Shown here: piece by piece, positions 1 to 8,200 of the stretch
Position numbering within the stretch: the stretch's first letter is position 1
Layout of the letters: each line of letters opens with the position of its first letter
DNA from: Pseudomonadota bacterium
GTDB lineage: Bacteria > Pseudomonadota > Gammaproteobacteria > Burkholderiales > Nitrosomonadaceae
Reading direction: 5' to 3'
Assembly: GCA_018240935.1 (NCBI GenBank)
Contig: JAFEEV010000336.1
Span: 1 to 8,404 of the forward strand
DNA: 8,404 nt
The notes under the pieces: model-generated
Database searches by the model: none
Told to the model about the DNA's origin: nothing
The model's input: only the letters and a program-made list of their open reading frames with translations
Position numbers and translations under genes: made by a program

Positions 1-15
1 GCCTGGTTGCCGCTC

Positions 16-21
16 TATAAT
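16..21 (+). promoter_or_regulatory. Candidate -10 box (TATAAT) for the M10 protease gene
   Basis: A perfect TATAAT lies 52 bases before the protease start codon. It would place transcription start near base 28 and give a leader of about 45 bases. The matching -35 box would fall left of the window edge and cannot be checked. An 11-bp palindrome, AATTC-G-GAATT (27-37), covers the presumed start point and could be an operator, but a short AT-rich palindrome may also be chance. The sequence match is certain; its promoter role is inferred. Confidence 0.45.
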
Positions 22-73
22 CCGCAAATTCGGAATTAATCGCTCATCACTCAATTTTCGCAAGGAGAACAGT

Positions 74-1339
74 ATGCCGAGTATTACGGACGATTATCGC
101 ATTGACGCTGTGCTGGCCGGCAGCGATATCCGCTGGGATGCGGGACCGGGAGGCACTGTTGCGTTGACGTACAGCTTCATGTCGGCATTGCCGGTTTATG
201 CCGATCCGGCTCAGGATGGCAACGGTTTCAGCGTGATGACCAGTGATCAAAAAACCGCTGTGCGGGAAATCCTGGCCACGTTATCGTCGCAATTCAATAT
301 CACTTTCCGCGAAGTGGGCGATTCCGCAAGTTCGTACGGCCAGCTCCGGTTCGGCAACAATGCTCAAGCCGCCACATCCGGCTATGCCTATTATCCCGAC
401 AAATTTACCGGCGACATCGCCGGAGATTTGTTTATCAACAATGCAGCGGCAGTTTCGCAGACAACACACGTGGTGCCGGGCACCAATGCCTATTCGACGT
501 TGATCCATGAAATCGGGCATACACTCGGACTGAAACATCCCGGCGATTACAATGCAGCCGATCCGGGATCATCCAATGCCAATGACGGACCTTTTTTAAC
601 CGGCGCAGAAGATTCCGAATTGTTCAGCATCATGTCGTATACCCAGCAGAGTCAAGGTCTCGAACGGATCAATCTGGCGCCTTACGATTATGCGGCTTTA
701 GCCTATCTCTATAATGCCAAGCCCGGGCATACCGGCGATGATACCTACACACTCACGGCAGCCAGCGGCCGTAGCGTGCAAACCATCTACGATGACGGCG
801 GCGCCGATACGCTCGATGCATCGGCATTGACTACCCCGGTCACACTCAATCTGAACCCCGCCGCACCCGGCACGCTCAGCTCGGTCGGACTCACCCCGGA
901 CAATCAGGCGGCGATCGATAATCTCTCATTGGGATTGACCACAGTCATTGAAAATGCCATCGGCGGTTCCGGTAACGATAAACTGGCCGGCAATAGCGCC
1001 AGCAATACGTTGGTTGGCAACGGCGGCAACGACACGCTGATCGGTCAATTGGGCAACGATAGCCTGACCGGCGGCGCGGGTTCCGATATCTTCGGATTAT
1101 CCAATGTCGGTTTTTATACCTTTCAGGATTTCGTTCCGGGGGTGGATAAAGTGGCGTTCGATACCAAACTGGGCGTTTCTGACTTTGCGCAATTGTCACC
1201 GTATATCACCAGCATCGATACGCAAGGAGACGATATCGTCGTGCACTTTGTCGACAACATCGCCAGCATTACATTTGTCGGCGTGATGCAGCAACCGGCA
1301 GCGCTATCGGTCGATGATGTGGTGTTTCAGACTTTCTAA
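74..1339 (+). CDS. Serralysin-type (M10) RTX metalloprotease, probably secreted by a type I system
   Basis: This is a zinc endopeptidase of the metzincin/serralysin family, expected to cleave proteins outside the cell. The zinc motif HEIGHTLGLKHPG starts at residue 145 (ligands H145, H149 and H155, general base E146). The Met-turn SIMSY has M187, and Y189 sits where serralysins place their extra tyrosine ligand. Calcium-binding RTX nonapeptide repeats (GGSGNDKLAG, GNGGNDTLIG, GQLGNDSLTG, GGAGSDIF) run from about residue 297 to 340 and are followed by the M10 C-terminal region. There is no Sec signal peptide. The end, D-V-V-F-Q-T-F, resembles the Asp-plus-hydrophobics tail of type I substrates. 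AAGGAG at 62-67, six bases before ATG, supports this start. The frame is nevertheless open to the window's left edge, without a standard start codon in that stretch. At 421 residues it is slightly shorter than classical serralysins (about 470), with almost no propeptide. No transporter gene or inhibitor gene is in view. Confidence 0.93.
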   Translation: MPSITDDYRIDAVLAGSDIRWDAGPGGTVALTYSFMSALPVYADPAQDGNGFSVMTSDQKTAVREILATLSSQFNITFREVGDSASSYGQLRFGNNAQAATSGYAYYPDKFTGDIAGDLFINNAAAVSQTTHVVPGTNAYSTLIHEIGHTLGLKHPGDYNAADPGSSNANDGPFLTGAEDSELFSIMSYTQQSQGLERINLAPYDYAALAYLYNAKPGHTGDDTYTLTAASGRSVQTIYDDGGADTLDASALTTPVTLNLNPAAPGTLSSVGLTPDNQAAIDNLSLGLTTVIENAIGGSGNDKLAGNSASNTLVGNGGNDTLIGQLGNDSLTGGAGSDIFGLSNVGFYTFQDFVPGVDKVAFDTKLGVSDFAQLSPYITSIDTQGDDIVVHFVDNIASITFVGVMQQPAALSVDDVVFQTF

Positions 1340-1363
1340 TCTGTATCAAGCGACTAGCTCGTC

Positions 1364-1403
1364 GATTACGTTCATGACACCTTCCTCCGTCATGAACGTA
1401 ATC
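1364..1403. terminator. Perfect 15-bp inverted repeat between convergent genes, candidate bidirectional terminator
   Basis: GATTACGTTCATGAC (1364-1378) and its exact reverse complement (1389-1403) flank a 10-base pyrimidine-rich loop. The structure sits 24 bases after the protease stop and 21 bases before the RNase stop, so it is nearly centred in the gap and would form a hairpin at the 3' end of both transcripts. Neither side carries a T-tract and the stem is only 6/15 GC, so it is not a textbook intrinsic terminator. It may instead be a 3'-end stabilising hairpin or a protein site. The repeat itself is certain; the function is inferred. Confidence 0.5.
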
Positions 1404-1424
1404 AGCTTATGCAACCAGCAATCA

Positions 1425-2435
1425 TCACTGACCGATTGCATCAACCAGGAAGATATCCCCGCAATTCGATTTACCTTGCGGCGGTGCATTCACCAGCAAT
1501 TTTTCAAGATCGTCGCCCGGCTTCAGGTCAGCCGATAAATTCAACTGCACCTCAACCAGCATACCTTGGCTACAGCTCAGTTTGATCCTGTCTTTTGCGG
1601 CGGATCCCAGCACGGCAGCCACGCGCGCGAGGAAATCTTCCGTGCGGACCTGCTGGCCGATGCGGCGATTCATAAAATAAGCCGCTCCGGCATCGTTGAA
1701 CTGGCGCGTCAAATCCGCCGCCACATCAAAATAGCCTGCCATCGGCCAATTCGCTTGGCAGGTGCCGTGCTTAAACCATTCATGGCGCTCCAGGCAGGAG
1801 CCAGACGTCACACTGGGCATCACCTCGGCTAAAGAAGCTTTGGAATCGGCGTCCAATTGAATCGCCGGGTAGTCGCAGAAGTCGCTTTTCTGCCCTTTGA
1901 CATCGCCGCAAAAGCCGTAGTTTATGCCGCAACTTTTTTTATTCGGCCATAAACCATGCAGTGCAAAATGCCGCGCCTGATAAACTTTGGGGTCGGTGAT
2001 TTTACATTCCGCCTTGTCCGGTTTGCCTTCGCAGAAAGCCGGCTGCCACGACAGCGCAAGCACATAACTATCCGCCTGGCCGGCGGTATTGCAACTACCG
2101 CCATGATCTCCGCCATTTCCTCCGCCGCCGCTATCCAGTTGCGCCTGCCCGCACGCCGCGCTCACCCAACGCTCTTTGGGGTTTGCGCTGGGTAAAACCA
2201 CCCGGTACCAATCCGGATTGCCTGCCTTGATGACTTCGATGACATCGTATTTTCCGCCCGCCAGAACCTGCGCGTTATCCGGATTGGTCGATTTATTTTT
2301 TGACACATACGCCGGACACGCCTGCTGCGCGGTAAAAACACCGGATGCTTTATCCGCCCAAGCGGGATGAACATGGCCGATCGCCCAAATCACCAGGAAA
2401 ACTTGAAAAACTTTGCTTGTTCTCGTAAATATCAT
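1425..2435 (-). CDS. Secreted ribonuclease T2 with N-terminal SH3-like domain
   Basis: RNase T2 enzymes cleave single-stranded RNA through a 2',3'-cyclic phosphate, usually in the periplasm or outside the cell. Both catalytic segments are intact: CAS I, FALHGLWP, with H160; and CAS II, RHEWFKHGTC, with H218, E219, K222 and H223. Residues 1-27 form a signal peptide with a likely cleavage after A-W-A (27). Residues of about 30-97 look like an SH3-like module (...DWYRVVLP...ERWVSAACG). A Gly-rich linker (about 102-114) then leads to the catalytic domain (about 120-336). The 12 cysteines fit an exported disulfide-bonded protein. The 336 residues exceed a bare T2 domain (about 200-250) because of the added module. 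The start is supported by AAGGAG (complement of 2443-2448) seven bases before ATG. The gene is convergent with the protease and divergent from the Lon-like gene, so it is transcribed alone. The T2 assignment is very safe; the SH3 label is from pattern only. Confidence 0.93.
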   Translation of the reverse strand: MIFTRTSKVFQVFLVIWAIGHVHPAWADKASGVFTAQQACPAYVSKNKSTNPDNAQVLAGGKYDVIEVIKAGNPDWYRVVLPSANPKERWVSAACGQAQLDSGGGGNGGDHGGSCNTAGQADSYVLALSWQPAFCEGKPDKAECKITDPKVYQARHFALHGLWPNKKSCGINYGFCGDVKGQKSDFCDYPAIQLDADSKASLAEVMPSVTSGSCLERHEWFKHGTCQANWPMAGYFDVAADLTRQFNDAGAAYFMNRRIGQQVRTEDFLARVAAVLGSAAKDRIKLSCSQGMLVEVQLNLSADLKPGDDLEKLLVNAPPQGKSNCGDIFLVDAIGQ

Positions 2436-2558
2436 TTCACTGCTCCTTTTTTAGTCAGGCAAAAAAATTAAACAGCAAATTCGCACCATCTTATTATTCA
2501 ACAGACCTCCTACCTTCACTATGGCATTTATCACACACAAACCACAGTCCGGCCGATG

Positions 2559-2571
2559 CGGATCAGATCCG
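2559..2571. promoter_or_regulatory. Palindrome CGGATC-A-GATCCG in the divergent intergenic region
   Basis: A 13-base perfect dyad lies between the divergent RNase T2 and Lon-like genes, 123 bases upstream of the former and 162 bases upstream of the latter. Its symmetry and location would suit a dimeric regulator acting on either gene. It contains two GATC sites, which are common and could explain part of the symmetry. No second copy was noticed in the region. The rest of the 2436-2733 gap holds only the weak promoter-like box and small frame listed separately. Confidence 0.25.
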
Positions 2572-2636
2572 GCTGCCGCTTCCGTGCGCCGAAAAATAAG
2601 CCGGTCAGAATCTATGGGTTGAGTGCTTTGATCCAT

Positions 2637-2642
2637 TACAAT
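2637..2642 (+). promoter_or_regulatory. Possible -10 box (TACAAT) upstream of the Lon-like gene
   Basis: TACAAT matches the sigma-70 -10 consensus at five of six positions. No good -35 box occurs 16-18 bases upstream; TTGAGT at 2619-2624 is only 12 bases away, which is too close. If used, the transcript would begin near 2649, just before the ATG at 2654 and about 85 bases before the Lon-like start. I saw no clear heat-shock (sigma-32) promoter. The call is weak. Confidence 0.22.
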
Positions 2643-2653
2643 ACAGCTTAATC

Positions 2654-2737
2654 ATGGCGCGCTTGGCAGCCACTTCACCCAGACAAGAATCCATCAGGCA
2701 GTCCATTATTATCCAATCCTTTCAAGAAAAACAATGA
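2654..2737 (+). CDS. Possible 27-codon leader reading frame overlapping the Lon-like start (ATGA)
   Basis: A frame beginning ATG-GCG-CGC encodes 27 residues, starting MARLAATSPRQESIR and ending Q-E-K-Q. Its TGA stop overlaps the next gene's ATG in the four-base form ATGA, a layout typical of translational coupling. The downstream gene has only a weak ribosome site (AAGAAA at 2724-2729, four bases before ATG), so re-initiation would make sense. Against it, the small frame has no visible ribosome binding site, its product has no recognisable family, and an ATGA overlap can arise by chance. If the TACAAT box is real, the ATG would lie within a few bases of the transcript's 5' end, allowing near-leaderless initiation. 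This is speculative. Confidence 0.2.
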   Translation: MARLAATSPRQESIRQSIIIQSFQEKQ

Positions 2738-5130
2738 CAACAATGATTCCACTGGAAACGCAACAACTTCACCGGGCGTGCGATCCCGATCAATTTTCAT
2801 TCCGGACAACCGCAGAAGTAGCGGATCTGACGGACATCATCGGCCAGGCGCGCGCCATGGATGCGGTGCGCTTCGGTTCGGATATCCGCCGCGACGGATA
2901 CAACCTTTTTGTGCTCGGCTCATCCGGCATGGGCAAGCACAGCCTGGTCAAACAATTTCTCGAAAGCCGGGCGAACCGGGAAGCGGAACCGGCGGATTGG
3001 TGCTATCTGAACAATTTTACCCAGCCGCACAAACCGAAAGTGCTCAAACTGCCGTGCGGAAAAGGCGAAGAATTGCGCCAGCACATGGAGCGGCTGGTGG
3101 ATTATCTGCGCAGCGCCGTTCCGGTGCAGTTTGAGAGCGAAGAATACCGCAACAGGATCAGCGCGATTCAGCAAGAATATAACGAGCGTCAGGAACGTGA
3201 AATTGCCGAACTCGGCGAAGAAGCGGAGAAAAAGGAAATCATCTTGCTGCGCACGCCGGAAGGATTTGCTCTCGCACCGGGCCGCAATCGCGAAGTCATA
3301 CCGCCGGATGAATACGACAAGCTGCCGCAGGAAAAAAAAGACCGGATCGAAGCGGATATCAGCGAACTGCAAACGCATCTGGAGAAAATCCTCAGCCACC
3401 TGCCGCAGCGCCGCCGCGAGCGCAGTGAGCGCATCAAGCAGCTCAATTACGAGATGATGCTATCCAGCGTTGCGCACATGATCGATGAATTGCGCGCAAT
3501 TTATGCCGGTTTGCCCGGCGTGCTGGCGTATCTCGACGCGGTGCAGCAAGACATGGTGATGCACGTCGACGATTTCCGCAAACCCGACGAATCCATCAAC
3601 ATTTCCGGCATGTCGGTCGTCACGCACCAGACGTTCAATAATTATCAGGTGAATGTGCTGACTTCCAACCATCATAAGGCCGGCGCACCGGTCATCAGCG
3701 AAGATAATCCGACGTACAGCAATCTGGTCGGACGGGTCGAGCATATTTCCCAGTTCGGCGCGCTGGTCACCAATTTCACATTGATTAAACCGGGCGCATT
3801 GCATCGCGCCAACGGCGGCTATTTGCTGCTGGATATCCGCAAAGTACTGATGCAGCCGTTTGCCTGGGAAGGTTTGAAACGGGCACTGCAAGCGCGCAAG
3901 ATTCATATCGAATCGCTCGGGCAGGTTTATAGTCTCGTCAGCACCGTATCGCTCGAACCGGAGCCGGTTCCGCTCGATGTCAAGGTCGTTCTGTTTGGCC
4001 AGCGGATGTTTTATTACCTATTGCAGGAATACGATCCGGAGTTCAAAGAGCTATTCAAAGTTGCCGCGGATTTCGAGGAAACCATCGAACGCACACCGGA
4101 AAATGATTTTCTGTACGCGCAATTGATCGCTACGCTGACGCGCAAGGAAGGGTTGCTGCCTTATGACCGTCATGCGGTTGCCCGGGTGATCGATCATAGC
4201 GCCCGTCTGACGGGGGACTCGCAAAAACTGTCCATGCACATGCGCAGCATCGCCGATCTGTTGCACGAGGCCGATTACTGGGCGCGCGCCAACAATTCCG
4301 ATGCCGTGCGGGCAAGCGATGTGCAGCAAGCGATCGATGCGCAGATCCGCCGCCAGGATCGCATCCGGGACCGGTTATACGAAGCGATTCAGCGCGATAT
4401 ATTGATGATCGCCACGCACGGCGCGGTTACCGGGCAAGTCAACGGCTTGTCGGTGATCGAACTGGGCGGCTTCGCCTTCGCTCAACCGGCCCGTATCACC
4501 GCTACCACGCGCTTCGGCAAAGGCGACGTCATCAACGTCGAACGCGAAGTCAAGCTTTCCGGCGCTATCCACTCCAAAGGCGTGTTCATTCTCTCCTCCT
4601 TTCTCGCCGCCCGCTACGCCAAGGATCAGCCGCTCGCGTTGTCCGCCAGTCTGGCGTTCGAGCAATCGTACGGCATGATCGACGGCGACAGCGCATCGCT
4701 GGCGGAATTGTGCGCACTGCTTTCCAATCTGGCGGATGCGCCGGTCAACCAGGCGCTGGCGGTAACCGGTTCCATCAACCAGCTCGGCCAAGTGCAAGCC
4801 ATCGGCGCCGTCAACGAAAAAATCGAAGGTTTTTTCGACATCTGCAACGCGCGCGGATTAACCGGCGATCAGGGCGTCCTGATTCCCGCCGCCAACGTCC
4901 AGCACCTGATGCTGCGCCGGAATGTCGTCGCTGCTGCGGCGGCGGGTAAATTTCACATCTATGCGGTAGCGGATATCGATCAGGCGATTGCGCTGTTGAC
5001 CGGCTTAGCGGCGGGAGAAGCGGATGCAAACGGCGAATATCCGCACGGCAGTATCAATGGGTTGGTGGCGGCGCGCTTGTCGGAGCTTGGAAAAATCAGC
5101 CAATCGTACCTGGGAAATAAATCGCACTAA
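2734..5130 (+). CDS. Lon-like ATP-dependent protease (AAA_32 / S16 family, LonB-like)
   Basis: This is a cytoplasmic AAA+ serine protease that should unfold and degrade proteins in an ATP-driven ring. The N-terminal part has a P-loop, GSSGMGKHS (62-70), then a long charged helical insert (about 130-245) rich in Glu, Lys and Arg that is probably coiled coil. The LonB-type signature PGALHRANGG (353-362) leads into Walker B, GGYLLLDIR (D367). The C-terminal S16 domain (about 570-775) carries the Ser-Lys dyad: S653 in DGDSAS and K696 in NEKIEG. Their spacing of 43 residues equals that in E. coli Lon (S679/K722). There is no classical Lon N-terminal substrate domain and no membrane segment, so this is the AAA_32 branch (relatives of E. 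coli YcbZ), not housekeeping Lon. An oddity is His69 where Walker A normally has Ser or Thr. An in-frame stop at 2629 bounds the start; ATG 2734 is preferred, with ATG 2743 possible. The length fits the roughly 800-residue members. Confidence 0.92.
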   Translation: MTTMIPLETQQLHRACDPDQFSFRTTAEVADLTDIIGQARAMDAVRFGSDIRRDGYNLFVLGSSGMGKHSLVKQFLESRANREAEPADWCYLNNFTQPHKPKVLKLPCGKGEELRQHMERLVDYLRSAVPVQFESEEYRNRISAIQQEYNERQEREIAELGEEAEKKEIILLRTPEGFALAPGRNREVIPPDEYDKLPQEKKDRIEADISELQTHLEKILSHLPQRRRERSERIKQLNYEMMLSSVAHMIDELRAIYAGLPGVLAYLDAVQQDMVMHVDDFRKPDESINISGMSVVTHQTFNNYQVNVLTSNHHKAGAPVISEDNPTYSNLVGRVEHISQFGALVTNFTLIKPGALHRANGGYLLLDIRKVLMQPFAWEGLKRALQARKIHIESLGQVYSLVSTVSLEPEPVPLDVKVVLFGQRMFYYLLQEYDPEFKELFKVAADFEETIERTPENDFLYAQLIATLTRKEGLLPYDRHAVARVIDHSARLTGDSQKLSMHMRSIADLLHEADYWARANNSDAVRASDVQQAIDAQIRRQDRIRDRLYEAIQRDILMIATHGAVTGQVNGLSVIELGGFAFAQPARITATTRFGKGDVINVEREVKLSGAIHSKGVFILSSFLAARYAKDQPLALSASLAFEQSYGMIDGDSASLAELCALLSNLADAPVNQALAVTGSINQLGQVQAIGAVNEKIEGFFDICNARGLTGDQGVLIPAANVQHLMLRRNVVAAAAAGKFHIYAVADIDQAIALLTGLAAGEADANGEYPHGSINGLVAARLSELGKISQSYLGNKSH

Positions 5131-5210
5131 AACGGAAACCCGGGCGCATCGGCGCTGCGCGGCAGATCAGACCGATTCTCTCAGGCAGCCCGGTTGCTCC
5201 GCTTAATCCA
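5131..5210. other. Short convergent gap between the Lon-like and MalQ-TreY genes
   Basis: The 80-base gap contains no gene that I can support. The only symmetry noticed is a 5-bp stem, GCGCA/TGCGC (5144-5148 and 5156-5160), with a 7-base loop and no T-tract, too weak to call a terminator. Termination of both flanking genes is therefore unexplained by the sequence and may be Rho-dependent. Confidence 0.4.
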
Positions 5211-8200
5211 TCAGAATTGCAGCAACGCAACCGGAAACGATGTAAACAAGCTTGAAACGAGCAGTTGCGGCACGCCATTCCTATCAGTGACCGGCACCGC
5301 TTCTTGCGTCAATACATTCAAACCTTGCCGCTTGGCGGTAAGATCAGGAATTTCGATCACTGTCGTATCATCCCACTGGAAGTTTTCCATCAGCGGTCCG
5401 CCGGCGTCCGCCGCTACCAGCTGCGAAAACCAGCGCGGCGCAACGATGACTAACGTCGTTTCTGCGCTCCGGCGGGCAAATGCGCAAATATGATCTTTTT
5501 GAGCACCCGCCGCGGCCAGCGGCAAATAAGCGCCATTCTGAAAAACCTCCGGCCATCGTTTGCGGCATTGTAAAAGCCGCCACGTCAGATACAGCTTGGC
5601 GCGCCCATCCGCCATATCCTCCAGCAGTAGTTTGACCCGTTGCGCCAGAGCATCTTGCGGTACGTCGGCATGTGCCTCCAGGTCTTTCAGCCATTGCTGG
5701 TATTGCGCGTAATGCACAGCTTTCCGGTTATCCGGATCGACCAGGCTAAAATTCCATAATTCATTACCCTGGTAGATATCGGGCACACCCGGCACGGTCA
5801 ATTTGAGCAAGGTTTGCGATAACGAATTCAGCATTCCCCATTGCGCGATTGCTGGATGAAACGCCTGAAAGGCTGATAAAAAAGTATTCCTTTCCGGGAA
5901 ACTTAACAGTTTTCTGATGAAAACCGACAAGCCTTCTTCATAGGCTATATTGGGATTGATCCAGCTGGTGTGCCGTTTCGCTTCGCGCACTGCTTTGAGC
6001 ATATAGGCTTGCATGCGCTCGATCAGTGCTTGGTGTTTATCTCCGGTGAATTCTCCCAATGGCCAGATACCGGCCAGCGTTTGATAAATCAGGTATTCGT
6101 CATTAGCGCTCGGGATTTCTTCGTCATTGACGCGCAGCTTCTTATTTTTATTCAGTTGCCGCCAGCGCAGTACTTGTTTGTGCCAACTGCCGGGAATCTC
6201 GGACAAGACATTGATGCGCGCGCGCACATCTTCGCTGCGCTTGGCGTCGTGCGTGGAAGTGTTGAGCATGGAATGCGGCCAATATTCCAAACGCTTGCTA
6301 TTTTCGGAATGAAAAGCGTTGACGGAAACACCGAAAATACGCGGATCGCCGCCGACTTCATTCAGCGAAATCAGGCGGTGATACTGGTAAAAAGCGGTAT
6401 CTTCGTAACCCTTGGCCATCACCGGACTGGAAAACTGCTGAAACTTCATGGCAAAGCCGGTGATAGCGGCGGCATAATGCGGATCTTCGTCCGTGGCGGC
6501 ATCCAGCAGCAGCACCGAGCCGAGAAAATCGAAAATACTGATATCCATGATCTGAGTGAGTTTCTTGGCTTTGGCGATCGCCCATTCGACGTAGCGCCGA
6601 TCCAGCGCCGTGACTTGGTTGCCGTGGACATACGTGCGATACACCGGCAAGCAGGCGGTCACTTCGGCGAGCGCATGGCGCAGATTGTTGGCAGTAAAGT
6701 CTCTCGTGTACGGCCGCAGTTCACAGATCCGGCTCAATTGCCCGGTCATCACATTGAGTTCGCTGGCCATCGCATGCTTCATGATTTGATGTTTGCTGAA
6801 ATAAGCCAGCTCCTCGAAATCGAACCGGGTATGCGCAAACGAACGATAGGTGCGTTCCAGCGCGGCTTTGGCTTGAGGATTGACGAACAATCCGTTGATC
6901 AAATTGCAAAAATCATAGCCGGTGGTGCCGTGAATGGCCCAGTCTTGGCGTAACGACTCATGGCTGGCAAGGATTTTCTCGGCCACGATGTAAACCGCCT
7001 GTTCTCCCTCCACCGGCGGCGATCGCATGGCGGCGCGGTCTTGCAGCCGCTGAAAATACTGCAACGGATCGTACAGCCCGTCGGGATGATCGATACGCAA
7101 GCCGTCCACTTTACCGCTGGCGATCAATTCCAGCGCCAGCTGGTGAGTGATCTCAAAAACGCGATGGTCCTCCATGCGCAAGGCTGCCAGATCGTTAATA
7201 TCGAAAAAGCGGCGGTAATTGATTTCATCGGAGGCCACCCGCCAATTGGCAATCCGCCAGGACTGAACCTCGAGCAATTCATGCAGCAGCGTAAAAGATC
7301 CGGGGCTATCCTGGCTGCCGTTATAATCGTTGAGGGTGTCTTGCACCATCTGTTTGATGGACGGCGAAACCTCGAGCAACGCCGCCAGCCGTCTTTTGAG
7401 CAACTCCTGATCACGCCGCCGCTCGAGAATTTTTTCCGGCGCGGTGGTTTCCTGCGGCGGCAGATTGTCGAAAGCCGTGATCAAGCTTGCCAATTCTTGC
7501 AAGTAAACATCGTCGGGCGGCAATTGCGCTTCCAGCAGCGCCAAGCGATGCCGCAACAAGCGCGGATAAGCGCGCGGAGTAACCGGCAGACGGTGATGGT
7601 AGTACCACAAACTGAAACTGCCGCAATGCTCGTCGAAGCTGAGCTTCACTTCGCCATCTTCCAGCGTCTTGCCGTAGGATTTACCCAGTATGGGCAGCAG
7701 CACTTTGCCGCACAGCTCTTTTTTCAGCGGCTGCCAGTCGATATCGAAAAAAGACGCAAAAGACGAGGCAGGTCCATTTTCAAGCACATCCAGCCACCAC
7801 TGGTTATCGGCTCCCATCACCCCCATGTGATTGGGAACCAGATCCAGGATTTGCCCCATGCCGTGCGCGCGCAGCGCCGCGCAGAAAGACTCGAATTCAT
7901 CTTGCGTGCCAATTTCAGGATTTAACGCGTTGTGATCGACGATATCGTAACCGTGATTACTGCCGGGGCGCGCCTTGAGATAAGGCGAACAATACACATG
8001 GCTGATGCCGAGCCGGGCCAGATAAGGCACCAGCTGCGCCGCTTGCACGAACGTGAAATCCCGGCTGAGCTGCAAGCGGTAGGTCGACAACGGAATGCGC
8101 AAATGCCGGTTGCGCCGGGGTACAGCGCGCACTCGAGGGCGCTCCTGCCGCAGGGCGGCGCATACGGCAAGCACTCGATGGTCGGTTGCGCACGCTTCGA

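Noticed and set aside
962..1093. Glycine- and aspartate-rich repeats as a DNA repeat array
   Set aside because: The periodicity is at protein level (RTX nonapeptides of the M10 protease); the DNA copies are not near-identical.
2451..2511. Minus-strand AGGAGGT (complement of 2505-2511) followed by a 12-codon frame (ATG at 2489) before the RNase T2 gene
   Set aside because: The spacer from AGGAGGT to ATG is 15 bases, too long for efficient initiation, and the peptide (MVRICCLIFLPD) has no attenuator-like residue run.
2920..4797. Several minus-strand open frames of 85-159 codons within the Lon-like gene
   Set aside because: They are antisense shadows of a gene with clear P-loop, LonB and Ser-Lys motifs. 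No ribosome sites or recognisable products were seen.
5144..5160. GCGCA/TGCGC hairpin as a terminator after the Lon-like gene
   Set aside because: The stem is only five base pairs and no T-tract follows on either strand, so it is well within chance for this base composition.
5970..7925. Two long plus-strand open frames (5970-6953 and 6960-7925) opposite the MalQ-TreY gene
   Set aside because: They lie antisense to conserved, catalytically complete TreY sequence. Their translations show no family features, and their openness follows from the codon use of the true gene.
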